From Ignavibacteriales bacterium (lineage in GTDB: Bacteria; Bacteroidota; Ignavibacteria; Ignavibacteriales; Melioribacteraceae), in NCBI GenBank assembly GCA_020635275.1, contig JACKAA010000002.1:682001-746000 (forward strand): DNA of 64,000 bases, written 5' to 3'. The notes below the pieces were generated by a model. That model was not told the origin of the DNA, ran no database searches, and saw only the letters and a program-made list of their open reading frames with translations. The stretch's first letter is position 1; every line of letters starts with the position of its first letter. Both the position numbers and the translations under genes were made by a program. Below are positions 35,951 through 44,988 of this stretch, piece after piece.

Positions 35951-38625
35951 ATTTTATTTGAATATGATTTACTTTTTAATTTAGTCAGTTTTTCTTCAAC
36001 TGGTTTTGGCAGTTTGACTGTAAAAATGCTGCCAACTCCCTTTTGGCTTTCAACTTCAATTTCTCCGTTATTTAGATCAATATATTTTTTTACCAGAGCT
36101 AATCCTAATCCATTTCCTTCGAAAGACCTAGTGTAGCCCATTTCTTCCTGTAAAAATGGTTCAAAAAGTATTGGCAAGAACTCCTCAGAAATTCCAATAC
36201 CTGTATCTTTAACCTTAATGATGAAAGAGTTACTATCTTCCTCTAAACAAATATTTATGCTTCCAGAGTTGGTATATTTTATAGCATTATCAATTAAATT
36301 AACAAACAACTGAGTGATTGTGTAAGAATCGGCAATGATATTTGAATTTTTTGGAATAAAAGTAATTGTAAAATCTAATTTTTTTCTATCAGCCGCTTGC
36401 TTAAATTCTTCTAAAAGAGGTTGAATAATATCATCTGCTATTGAAAACAATTCCGGATTTGTATCATAAACTCCGGCTTGAAGTTGGGACATATTAATTA
36501 TTGAATCAATTGTTCTAATTAATCTTCTGCTTCCACTGTCAATCATTTCAAATGATGAGGCAATATCTTCAGAAACATTTTCTCCTAAATCAGATTTTAT
36601 GAGTGATACGAAATTTAAAATTGTATTTATTGGGGTTCTTATTTCGTGTGACATACCGGCCAAAAACTCTGATTTAAATTTATCAGATTGTTCAGCTTTT
36701 TCTTTTGCTGCAATTAATTTTGTTGCTGATTCTTTTTGCTCAGTTATATCTCTAACATTTGCTAGAATATATTGAAACTTTCCAAATGAAATTTTGGAAA
36801 GAAAAACCTCAACATCAAACAAATATTTATCTTTAGGCCGCATTGCTTTCCATTCAAACTTATATGTCTTTCCGGTATTTACAATATCAGTCCAATATTC
36901 AGCTACCATTTTCATATCCATATTTTCGCTGGAAATTTCATTGATTGAAATATTTAATGCTTCTTCATAACTAATATTGTATAGATCAAGAACCTTATTA
37001 TTTACATCAATTACTTTTCCATTTATATCATGGATAAAAATTGCATCATATACATTATCAAGAACTATCTGTAACCTTTCTTTTGATTCAAGAAGCTCAT
37101 GCTCTGCAGTTTTACTTAATGTAATATCTTCTACGGTTCCTTCAAAAATAATATTACCTGATTCATCATCTATTCTTGCACTTTCTCTGATATAAATAAT
37201 CGAACCATCTTTTTTTCTCCACTCCGAATCAAAACCTACAATACTACCGTTTTCTAACAAAGTGTTTTTATAAATATTGCGCTGCTTTGGATTTACATAA
37301 CCCGACTCATTAATATTTCTTTTGCGTAATTCTTCAAGTGAATTAAATCCTAGCATTTTAATTAATGCATTATTTGCCATTAGAATATTTCCATCTGGCG
37401 TGCTTCTATAAATACCTAGTGTAGCATTTTCAAAAAGACTGCGTAATCTTTTCTCGTTTTCATACAGCTCGTCTTCCATTTTTTTTCTTGAAGTTATATC
37501 TTGTTTAATTGCAATAAAGTGGGTGATATTATTATGATTGTTTTCTTTTACCGGTGTTATGATCATATCCTCATAATATAATTTTCCATTTTTCTTTTTA
37601 TTTATAATTTCACCTGACCAAACTTCACCTTTTAAAATAGTTGACCAAAGGTTTTTATAAAATACTTTGTCATGTTTGCCCGATCTCAGTATTCCCGGTG
37701 TCTTTCCGTATAGTTCATTGAGTTTATAGCCGGTAAGTTTTTCAATGGCTTTATTACACCAAATTATATTTCCATGAATATTTATAATCATTATTCCATT
37801 TGCGGCAGATTCCAACGCCTGACTTTGCAGCAAAAGTTTGTTTTCGGCTTCATCAATAACTTTATCTGTTTCGTTAATTTTTTCACTTAAACTTTTATTC
37901 TTCTCAAAGGATTTTTTTAGCATTAAGGTTTGATAAAAATCTCTTCTTGAGTAATATTCAAGAACGTAAGCAATAAAAATTCCGGCGAGGTTAGAAGCAT
38001 AAATATATGATGTGCTTACAAAGAGTAGTTCAGAATCCAGATTTAAAATGAAAATAGAAGAAATAACGTAGACAACAAAAATTGAAATTCCGGATAATGT
38101 TGCCCAAAGAAATCTTAATTTAAGAAAAGTGTAAATCCAAAAATTAATTAAAAGAAGACCAATATAATATGTTGAATCCAATCGCGGCGAAGCCAGGATG
38201 ATAAACATTATATCAGCACAACCAATTAAAAACGTAGTAAAACTTAAAATTGGTTGGTTAAGATTTTTATTTTTTGAATTATTAACAGCTAATAGAGTAA
38301 GAAATATTAAACCGCCGACAAAACCCACCCTAACAAATAAAAAAGTGTAAAACAGATCCGGTACTAGAAGAAAATCGAATATTGAAAAAACAGCAAATAA
38401 AAAAGCACCAGCTGATGATGCAATATTAATTTGCAATACAGAGTTTTTATTGTAATGATTTAAATACTCGGTTTCGTATGGTTGTTGAAATTTTAGATTT
38501 AGAGGATTTAGTTTTGCAATTTCATTTTCATTGATTGAATCATTCTCATTTTTAGTTGTACTTCGCCAAATAAAGAAATTCTCAATTATGTATTTAATTA
38601 CTTTCAAACTACTACTTTCCCCCAA
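35947..38625 (-). CDS. Membrane PAS histidine kinase (no receiver partner nearby)
   Basis: The 892 residues begin with a soluble stretch and then six membrane segments (about 65-230), including LFYTFLFVRVGFVGGLIFL and FWIYTFLKLRFLWATLSG. Three PAS domains follow (about 265-385, 385-510, 510-635). The H-box SHEIRTPINTILNFVSL has the phospho-His near 658, and the HATPase has GYTRSFEGNGLGLALVK. The N-terminal bundle has no recognised ligand motif. No response regulator gene is adjacent; the closest receiver in the region is fused to another kinase. Confidence 0.92.
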   Translation of the reverse strand: MGESSSLKVIKYIIENFFIWRSTTKNENDSINENEIAKLNPLNLKFQQPYETEYLNHYNKNSVLQINIASSAGAFLFAVFSIFDFLLVPDLFYTFLFVRVGFVGGLIFLTLLAVNNSKNKNLNQPILSFTTFLIGCADIMFIILASPRLDSTYYIGLLLINFWIYTFLKLRFLWATLSGISIFVVYVISSIFILNLDSELLFVSTSYIYASNLAGIFIAYVLEYYSRRDFYQTLMLKKSFEKNKSLSEKINETDKVIDEAENKLLLQSQALESAANGIMIINIHGNIIWCNKAIEKLTGYKLNELYGKTPGILRSGKHDKVFYKNLWSTILKGEVWSGEIINKKKNGKLYYEDMIITPVKENNHNNITHFIAIKQDITSRKKMEDELYENEKRLRSLFENATLGIYRSTPDGNILMANNALIKMLGFNSLEELRKRNINESGYVNPKQRNIYKNTLLENGSIVGFDSEWRKKDGSIIYIRESARIDDESGNIIFEGTVEDITLSKTAEHELLESKERLQIVLDNVYDAIFIHDINGKVIDVNNKVLDLYNISYEEALNISINEISSENMDMKMVAEYWTDIVNTGKTYKFEWKAMRPKDKYLFDVEVFLSKISFGKFQYILANVRDITEQKESATKLIAAKEKAEQSDKFKSEFLAGMSHEIRTPINTILNFVSLIKSDLGENVSEDIASSFEMIDSGSRRLIRTIDSIINMSQLQAGVYDTNPELFSIADDIIQPLLEEFKQAADRKKLDFTITFIPKNSNIIADSYTITQLFVNLIDNAIKYTNSGSINICLEEDSNSFIIKVKDTGIGISEEFLPILFEPFLQEEMGYTRSFEGNGLGLALVKKYIDLNNGEIEVESQKGVGSIFTVKLPKPVEEKLTKLKSKSYSNKI

Positions 38626-38699
38626 ACATTATAACAATAATCGAAAACGAAAAGGGATTAATAATAGCTATTGTATAAAAATTGAGTTAAAACGAAGGA

Positions 38700-39773
38700 T
38701 TAGGGATTTACGGCAGGAATAATATAATTGCCAATAATATTTAAAATAGTGGTTTCTTGCTCATTTGCTTCATCCCACCAAAGATCAGAAAATGCATTTG
38801 TTGCAACAATTAAATTTAATTTTGGAATACACAAAACAAATTGACCGCCATGCCCAATTGCGGTATACATTTTATATTCATTAATTTCACCAAGCCACCA
38901 GAGATAACCATATCCAATATTTTTCATAACACTCCAATTCCCAATTCCACCTGAATAATCATTTAGTGAAGCAGCTATCCAATCTTTTGGTACAATTTGA
39001 ACTCCATTTAAGATTCCCTCATTTAAGTAGAGCAAACCTAACACGGCCATATTTCTTGTTGTAAAAAACATATCATTTCCGCCAAAATAAATGCCTTGCG
39101 GATCTTGTCTCCAATCATTGATTTCAATTCCCATTTTATTTGTTAAGTGCTCTTCTATAAACTCAAGCGAACTTACACCTGAAGATGCAGTTAACACAGC
39201 GCTTAATAAATGTGTGCCCGGAGTTGTATAAACAAATTTTACTCCAGGGTTATTTATTAAATTCATACTGAAAATTGTTGACAGCCAATTACTGCTGTTT
39301 ACAACGTTGGAATAAATATTTCTGTCACCATCTAAACCGGCTTTCATTGTAATTAAATTCTGCAAAGTAATTTCATTAAATTTAGTGTCAGTAATTTGAG
39401 ATTGATAGTTGTCAATAATATCAGTTAACCTTTCATTTAAAGAAATCATTCCTTTGCTTTCTGCAATTCCTAATGCTGCAGATAAAAAGCTTTTTGAAAC
39501 AGACTTTACACTATAAATTGAGTTTTTGTCTTTTCCATTAAAATACTTTTCAGCGGCAATTTTACCATTTCTAACAACTATGATGCTGTAAATAAAATCT
39601 AATTTTTCAGCATGAGAAAATGCCTCGTCAATTTTATGCTTATCAATATTTAAATCTATTGGATCGGCAAACTCCCATGAATATTGAAGAAAAGAGTTGT
39701 TGTCATCGTTTTCGGTTGAGCAGCCCCAAATGGAGATAAAAATAATTATTGTTAAGAAAAATTTTTCTTTCAC
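38700..39773 (-). CDS. Beta-lactamase-family serine hydrolase, lipoprotein
   Basis: This 357-residue protein has a lipobox, SIWGC with Cys18. Motifs of the class-C/esterase-EstB type: the nucleophile Ser91 in SVSK (SxxK, Lys94), Tyr182 in YTTPG (YxN-like, with N replaced by T), and GHGGQF in place of KTG. Such proteins include D-aminopeptidases, esterases and penicillin-binding relatives; the altered second motif makes a true beta-lactamase unlikely. It is transcribed away from the kinase with a 74-bp gap. Confidence 0.9.
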   Translation of the reverse strand: MKEKFFLTIIIFISIWGCSTENDDNNSFLQYSWEFADPIDLNIDKHKIDEAFSHAEKLDFIYSIIVVRNGKIAAEKYFNGKDKNSIYSVKSVSKSFLSAALGIAESKGMISLNERLTDIIDNYQSQITDTKFNEITLQNLITMKAGLDGDRNIYSNVVNSSNWLSTIFSMNLINNPGVKFVYTTPGTHLLSAVLTASSGVSSLEFIEEHLTNKMGIEINDWRQDPQGIYFGGNDMFFTTRNMAVLGLLYLNEGILNGVQIVPKDWIAASLNDYSGGIGNWSVMKNIGYGYLWWLGEINEYKMYTAIGHGGQFVLCIPKLNLIVATNAFSDLWWDEANEQETTILNIIGNYIIPAVNP

Positions 39774-39851
39774 TAATTTTCCTTTAAATTTCTATATACA
39801 ACTAAATCTTTTTAAATAAACAAAACAATCTAAAAATTGAGTATCAGGAAA

Positions 39852-40505
39852 ATGTTAAATAAATATAAACATGTTATTTGGGATTGGAACGGAACAATGC
39901 TTGATGATGTTAAGCTTTGCGTTGATGTTGGCAACAATCTTTTTAGGAAGAAAAATATTCCACTTTTAACCGTAGAAAAGTATAAATCAATTTTTACAAT
40001 TCCAGTGAAAGATTATTATATAGCGGCAGGATTTGATTTTACCAAAGAATCATTCGAAATAGTTGGAAAAGAATGGATGGATGAATATGAAGAAAGAAAA
40101 TACGAGTGTGATTTGCACAAAGATTTACTTTCTGTTATGCAAAAGTTTAATGAAGTAGGAATTAAACAATCAGTTGTCTCTGCATATAAACAAGATAATC
40201 TTAATAAAATGATCAAGACATTTGAGTTAGATTCATATTTTGATCACATAGTTGGATTGGATAATATTTATGCAGCCGGCAAAACTCATTTGGCAAAAAA
40301 CCTTATGGCACAATTGGAAAATGGACATGGCGAAACCTTGTTGATTGGCGACACGGTTCATGATTATGAAGTTGCAATGGAGATTGGTGCTGATTGTATA
40401 TTGATAGCTGGTGGACATCAGCCTTACGATAAATTGGCAGAAACTGGAAGTAAGGTCTATAATAATTTAGGTGAATTTTATTTAGAAATTTCCCAAAACA
40501 ATTAA
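39852..40505 (+). CDS. HAD-superfamily phosphatase (phosphoglycolate phosphatase-like)
   Basis: The ATG at 39852 is preferred (217 residues): AGGA lies just before it and the protein then opens with motif I. An upstream TTG at 39837 would add five residues and has no ribosome site. Motif I is WDWNGT: Asp11 is the nucleophile, and the usual second Asp is Asn13. Motif II Ser appears in VVSAYKQ, Lys in AGKTHL and motif IV in IGDTVHD. The Asp-to-Asn change is known in some HAD subfamilies. The substrate is unknown, probably a small phosphomonoester. Confidence 0.88.
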   Translation: MLNKYKHVIWDWNGTMLDDVKLCVDVGNNLFRKKNIPLLTVEKYKSIFTIPVKDYYIAAGFDFTKESFEIVGKEWMDEYEERKYECDLHKDLLSVMQKFNEVGIKQSVVSAYKQDNLNKMIKTFELDSYFDHIVGLDNIYAAGKTHLAKNLMAQLENGHGETLLIGDTVHDYEVAMEIGADCILIAGGHQPYDKLAETGSKVYNNLGEFYLEISQNN

Positions 40506-40630
40506 AATACTGATTATTCTGAGGAGAACAGTGACGATTAAATCTTATAATTCATGTTAAAAAGAGATTTTTTATCTGTCAATTGAGGGACTCGAAAAGA
40601 CAAGTTTTTAATTTTTTAAAGTATCTAATG

Positions 40631-41224
40631 CTATTTTATTCCAACCAAATTAATAACCGAAGCATTCCCTTCGTGAAATGGACCTTCGTTCAAATATATT
40701 TCTTTTTCTTCAATTCGCAACTTTGAAAGAGACCCAAAATCCTTTTCCAGTTCTTCTTTTGAGAAAAGCATTTCAACATTTTTTGGTCCGCCAGAGGATT
40801 TGTTTATTTGATCTTTTGAAAAACCTTGTAAAATTATTGTTCCAGTAGGCTTTAAAAAATTAAGTAATTTTTTATGAATACTTTCTCTTAAATGTTGTGG
40901 AGAATGAGCAAAAATCAAAACAAGACAGTCAAAATAGTCTTTTTGCAATTCAATTTTTTCATAATCAGAAACCAAATAATTAATTTTGACATTATTATCA
41001 TTTGCTAGTTTATCTGCTTTTTGTTTTGCCGCAACACTTGAGTCAAATGCAGTTACATTCCAACCCAATTTAGAAGCATAAACAGCATTTCTTCCCTCTC
41101 CTTCTGCTGGAAAAAGAATTTTGCCAATTTTTAATTTATTTATCTCTGATTTATAAAATTCGTTAGGTTCAATACCGTACACATATTCATTTGAAGAATA
41201 TCGTTCATCCCAGAAATTATTCAT
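40631..41224 (-). CDS. Class I SAM-dependent methyltransferase
   Basis: This 197-residue protein starts FWDERYSSNEYVYGIEPNEF, the beginning typical of TehB/thiopurine-type methyltransferases. The SAM-binding motif I is ILFPAEGEGRNAVYA, followed by FDSSVAAKQKA and the post-motif region FDCLVLIFAHSP. It has no signal peptide. TehB relatives methylate tellurite, selenite or small thiols, but the target here is not determined. It lies 32 bp downstream of a membrane kinase on the same strand. Confidence 0.88.
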   Translation of the reverse strand: MNNFWDERYSSNEYVYGIEPNEFYKSEINKLKIGKILFPAEGEGRNAVYASKLGWNVTAFDSSVAAKQKADKLANDNNVKINYLVSDYEKIELQKDYFDCLVLIFAHSPQHLRESIHKKLLNFLKPTGTIILQGFSKDQINKSSGGPKNVEMLFSKEELEKDFGSLSKLRIEEKEIYLNEGPFHEGNASVINLVGIK

Positions 41225-41256
41225 TTTATTTTAGAGTTTATTGGAAAAATTAAGTT

Positions 41257-42615
41257 TTAATAGGATTCCATTTTGGGAATTTTGAGAGAAATTTTTGTGC
41301 CTTTGTTTTTTTCACTTTCAACATCAATTTTAATGGAGTTAATATCGCAATATTTTTTTACAATTGCCAAACCTAAGCCATTTCCATCAAAACGTCTTGT
41401 GTAGCCCATTTCTTCTTGTGAAAATTTATCAAATAAATAAGGAAGATATTCTTTGCCTATTCCAATTCCTGAATCTGCAATTATTAAATTATAATTTTTA
41501 CCATTTTCTGCAAACAGAACTTCAACTTTGCCGTTTTCAGTATACTTAATAGCATTATCAACTAAATTTATAAATATATGATTAAACGTATATTCGTCAA
41601 GTTTTGCTGCTGATTCTTTAACGTTCGAAATGTAATTAAGCTCAATCTTTTTTTCCTTTGCAATTGGATGGAAAGACTGAATATTCAACTCAATTAATTT
41701 TTGTATTTCAATCTTTGTAAAATTTGGTTCATAACTTCCAGATTCTAGATCAGATAAATTTAAAATAAGATCTATTGTTCTTTGAAGTCTATGAGCCGCT
41801 TTTTCAATTGCGTTAAAATTTGCTGTTGTAGAATCGCTTGCAATTCCCTTAAACTCTGATCGCAGCAAATATGTATAATTCATAATAGTGTATATTGGAG
41901 TTCTAATCTCGTGAGACATTTGAGCCAGGAAGTTTGATTTAAGTAAATCAGATTTTTCAGCTTTTTCTTTCGCCTTTTCAAGTTCAACTAGTGAATTTAA
42001 TAACTCAAGATTTTTTGTTCGTAGCTTATTATTTACAGCTTCTCGCACAAACTCGATATAATACGAAAGTATTGCAACGGCACTGTAAGAACCCAAAAAT
42101 CTTAACTTAAAATTTTGAGTATATATTACTGGAGCAAATCCTGAGAAATCAATCAGAATTGTAATAACCAAATAAGCTATAGAAAATATTCTTCCCTGCT
42201 GTCTTCCAAACAAAAACATTGAAGTTATCGGGAATAAATATGACCACAAAGGTCCGGAATAATCTGTTCCACCTGTAAATAAAAGTATTTGAAAGACTAT
42301 TGCAGCTAAAATTATAAGAGAATAAAAAAGAAAATTAATTTTATGATATTTTTTAAAAACAAAAATAATAATAGTAACTACCATAACTATTCCGAAATCC
42401 ATTATAGCAGTTAAGATATGTTCTTGGTAAATGGAAAGAATTCCAAATGAAATGCTAAAAATATATACCATTCCCAGAATATATCTTAGCATCACTAATT
42501 TGCGTGAAATTTCTAGATTGGAAATATCTGTCCCATTTTGAATTGCTTTGGGTACATGGTTTCCAATTAAAAACAAAGTTGTTTTTTTTAGTAAATGAAT
42601 AATTTTTTTGATCAT
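41257..42615 (-). CDS. Membrane histidine kinase with a six-span sensor
   Basis: This 452-residue kinase has six membrane segments (about 38-190), with no periplasmic domain, then a coiled segment. The H-box SHEIRTPIYTIMNYTYLL has the phospho-His near 232, and HATPase motifs are NLVDNAIKYTENG and GYTRRFDGNGLGLAIVK. Its catalytic half closely resembles those of the REC-PAS and PAS kinases at 26.8-29 kb and 36-38.6 kb, so the three are paralogues. No receiver-regulator is adjacent, and the methyltransferase follows it by 32 bp. Confidence 0.92.
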   Translation of the reverse strand: MIKKIIHLLKKTTLFLIGNHVPKAIQNGTDISNLEISRKLVMLRYILGMVYIFSISFGILSIYQEHILTAIMDFGIVMVVTIIIFVFKKYHKINFLFYSLIILAAIVFQILLFTGGTDYSGPLWSYLFPITSMFLFGRQQGRIFSIAYLVITILIDFSGFAPVIYTQNFKLRFLGSYSAVAILSYYIEFVREAVNNKLRTKNLELLNSLVELEKAKEKAEKSDLLKSNFLAQMSHEIRTPIYTIMNYTYLLRSEFKGIASDSTTANFNAIEKAAHRLQRTIDLILNLSDLESGSYEPNFTKIEIQKLIELNIQSFHPIAKEKKIELNYISNVKESAAKLDEYTFNHIFINLVDNAIKYTENGKVEVLFAENGKNYNLIIADSGIGIGKEYLPYLFDKFSQEEMGYTRRFDGNGLGLAIVKKYCDINSIKIDVESEKNKGTKISLKIPKMESY

Positions 42616-42686
42616 TACAAATTCTTATCAGGCAAAACTACTCATTAACTATCGGCAATAATAAACGAATATTAAACTAACGTGAT

Positions 42687-43325
42687 TTATCTCAATTTGT
42701 CTTTAAAGATCTTTTTGAACTTTTCCACTTTTGGAGTTATTACCAAGCTACAGTATGGCTGACTTTTATTTTGTTCATAATAATCTTGATGATAGTTTTC
42801 GGCAGGATAAAATTTATCAAATTTTGTAATTTCAGTTACAATTGGATCTTCAAAAATTTCTGCCTTGGTAAGTTTTGCTTTATAATCAGCAGCAAGTTTT
42901 TTTTGTTCTTCATTATGATAAAATATTGCAGATCTATATTGGGTTCCAACATCATTTCCTTGTCGGTTTAAAGTTGTTGGATCATGAGTTTTCCAAAAAA
43001 CTTCAAGCAATTCTTCAAAACTTATAATTTTTGGATCGTAAGTAATTTGTAAAACTTCAGCATGACCTGTTTCTCCCGTACAAACTTCTTTGTAAGTTGG
43101 ATTTTCTTTATGTCCACCCGAATAACCTGAAACAGCAGAAATTACACCATTTAGCTTTTCAAAAATCGCTTCTGTGCACCAAAAACATCCGTTTCCAAAT
43201 GTTGCAACTTCGTATTTATTATCTGTATTCATTTTCATTCCTTTGTCAGATACTTGACTATAAAAATTATTTGCAGCAAAAATAATAATTACTCCAACAA
43301 TTAATAAATATTTAATATTTTTCAT
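42687..43325 (-). CDS. msrA: Exported peptide-methionine (S)-S-oxide reductase
   Basis: This 212-residue enzyme begins with a signal peptide (YLLIVGVIIIFAANNFYSQ). The catalytic motif is GNGCFWC: Cys47 attacks the sulfoxide and Cys50 is nearby. The family segments SGYSGGHKENPTYKEVC and NYHQDYYEQN are present. It repairs S-methionine sulfoxide, and export puts that repair in the envelope. MsrB is encoded about 1 kb away and is also exported, with an esterase between. A thioredoxin-type reductant in the periplasm is needed but is not encoded here. Confidence 0.96.
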   Translation of the reverse strand: MKNIKYLLIVGVIIIFAANNFYSQVSDKGMKMNTDNKYEVATFGNGCFWCTEAIFEKLNGVISAVSGYSGGHKENPTYKEVCTGETGHAEVLQITYDPKIISFEELLEVFWKTHDPTTLNRQGNDVGTQYRSAIFYHNEEQKKLAADYKAKLTKAEIFEDPIVTEITKFDKFYPAENYHQDYYEQNKSQPYCSLVITPKVEKFKKIFKDKLR

Positions 43326-43373
43326 AACGCCTTTCTTAATGTGACCCGCGGTCTTTTTACATAAATAATATTA

Positions 43374-44231
43374 TTATTGTTCCATGATGCTAAAAACAAA
43401 TCTCAATCCATATGTTAAAGCTTCGGTCGGACAAGTAAAATGTGTTCCGTTTTCAAATTCAACAAATTTTAAACTAAGATTTTCTATTTTATCTAATTTT
43501 TCTTCAATTCTCTTAATCGGATTATGATATTCAATTTGATCTTCGGTCTCGCCAACTGAAATAAAAAGTTTCTTTTTCTTTTCAAATTTATTTATCTGTG
43601 AAGCTTTTTCATCTAACTCACTAATATCGTTGGATAAGTAAGGGCTTCCGGCAATATAATAATTAAATAATTCTGGTTTGTCAATTAATGTGTTTAATGT
43701 AAACAATCCCCCCAAAGAATAACCGTTAAGAATTCTCAAATTACTTGTTCTGTAATTTTTTTCCACCGTTGGAATTAATTCTTTTTCAATAAAATTTAAA
43801 TATTTGTCGGCCCCACCGCTTTCATGAAATCGCTCAACCTTTGAAATTGAATAATCTCTTTCTCTAAAATTCTGCTCATTGTCGTTCATCATTGTACCGT
43901 AACCAATTCCAATTATAATCATTTCCGGAACATCGTTTCCATATTGTAAATAACGTACAATGCTTGTGGCCATATTAAATGAAATATCTCCATCAAGTAA
44001 ATATAAAACAGGATATTTTTCATTTGATTGATCGTAATTTTTGGGAAGTCTTACATAAACATAAAATGTATCATCTACTTCTTTAGAAATGATTTCTTTT
44101 ATTTCTGTGTACTTGGTTGTTACTGTTTTATATTTTTGAACAGGCTTAATTTCATCTTTATAATTACAGCTCCAAATAATTGCAGCAAAAAATAGAGTTA
44201 AAATATATTTAGTCATTTTTTGTTTCTTCAT
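43374..44231 (-). CDS. Esterase D/IroE-type alpha/beta-hydrolase, lipoprotein
   Basis: This 285-residue protein has a lipobox, AAIIWSC (Cys22), and the esterase-family pattern: KYPVLYLLDGD, the nucleophile Ser in NGYSLGGLF (near 171), and a C-terminal His in GTHFTCP. Family members hydrolyse S-formylglutathione, catecholate siderophores or other esters. The envelope location favours the siderophore- or glycolipid-esterase side. It lies between msrA and msrB, on msrA's strand; the 48-bp gap to msrA allows one transcript. Confidence 0.88.
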   Translation of the reverse strand: MKKQKMTKYILTLFFAAIIWSCNYKDEIKPVQKYKTVTTKYTEIKEIISKEVDDTFYVYVRLPKNYDQSNEKYPVLYLLDGDISFNMATSIVRYLQYGNDVPEMIIIGIGYGTMMNDNEQNFRERDYSISKVERFHESGGADKYLNFIEKELIPTVEKNYRTSNLRILNGYSLGGLFTLNTLIDKPELFNYYIAGSPYLSNDISELDEKASQINKFEKKKKLFISVGETEDQIEYHNPIKRIEEKLDKIENLSLKFVEFENGTHFTCPTEALTYGLRFVFSIMEQ

Positions 44232-44290
44232 TTTTCTTAGTGAAATTTATTGTTAATATGTTATTGATTCCAGGCAAAAGCATAATCAGA

Positions 44291-44350
44291 TTATAACAAA
44301 TTATAACATTTTTATAACATGCGGAACTATCTAAATTTTTTTTGTTATAA
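44291..44350 (+). promoter_or_regulatory. Cluster of TTATAACA repeats before msrB
   Basis: TTATAACA occurs at 44291, 44301 and 44312, spaced 10 and 11 bp, with the reverse copy TGTTATAA at 44343-44350. They sit in the 143-bp divergent region between the esterase and msrB genes. The spacing of about one DNA turn suggests a repeated regulator site. The same core (GTTATAAC) occurs before yceI. Confidence 0.45.
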
Positions 44351-44374
44351 TTGGTAAATCATTTAGGAGAAGAA

Positions 44375-44803
44375 ATGAAATTATTTATATTTGTTTTTTT
44401 TACAGCCTTTTTAACAATAACATTTGCACAGGATAAAATGAAATACAATAAATTAACTCCAGAAGAAGCAAGAGTAATACTCAACAAAGGAACAGAGATG
44501 CCCTTTACCGGCGAATACACAAATAATAAAGAAGCCGGAACATATATTTGCAGACAATGTAATGCCGAGCTTTACAAATCCAGCGATAAGTTTGATTCAC
44601 ATTGCGGCTGGCCAAGTTTTGATGATGAAATTCCCGGCGCAGTTAAAAGAGTTCCGGATGCAGATGGAAGAAGAACAGAAATTATATGCAATAATTGCGG
44701 TGGACATTTAGGTCACGTTTTTCTTGGAGAAGGATTTACTGAAAAAAATACACGTCATTGTGTGAATTCAATCTCATTAATTTTTGTACCTGATAAGAAA
44801 TAA
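44375..44803 (+). CDS. msrB: Exported peptide-methionine (R)-S-oxide reductase
   Basis: The ATG at 44375 follows TAGGAGA and opens a signal peptide (LFIFVFFTAFLTITFAQ); a TTG at 44351 would bury it. The 142-residue product has the zinc Cys pairs Cys59/Cys62 (YICRQC) and Cys105/Cys108 (IICNNC). The catalytic Cys129 sits in the RHCVNS signature. It reduces R-methionine sulfoxide, the opposite isomer to MsrA. With the exported MsrA encoded across the divergent region it gives full sulfoxide repair outside the cytoplasm. Confidence 0.96.
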   Translation: MKLFIFVFFTAFLTITFAQDKMKYNKLTPEEARVILNKGTEMPFTGEYTNNKEAGTYICRQCNAELYKSSDKFDSHCGWPSFDDEIPGAVKRVPDADGRRTEIICNNCGGHLGHVFLGEGFTEKNTRHCVNSISLIFVPDKK

Positions 44804-44825
44804 AAATATTTTATAAAATAATTAA

Positions 44826-44865
44826 GTGCTGAGATATTTTCCTTAAAGGGGATACATTTCAGCAC
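44826..44865 (+). other. Candidate hairpin in the leader of the dikinase-like gene
   Basis: GTGCTGA at 44826-44832 pairs with TCAGCAC at 44859-44865, and an inner CCTT/AAGG pair forms around the middle. It lies between msrB and the dikinase-like gene with no T run after it. It may be a weak msrB 3' structure or a leader element. Confidence 0.35.
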
Positions 44866-44988
44866 AATCGTCAGATTTTCATATTTCAATTCGAAATTAT
44901 CTCCATATCCTTTAAATAATTTTACACTTATATTTAAATTCATATAAAAATACTTCAAGAAAACTTTCTACAAACAAAGGCAAGCAAA

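Noticed and set aside
39837..39851. TTG start for the HAD phosphatase
   Set aside because: No ribosome site precedes it, while AGGA precedes the ATG at 39852 that opens motif I.
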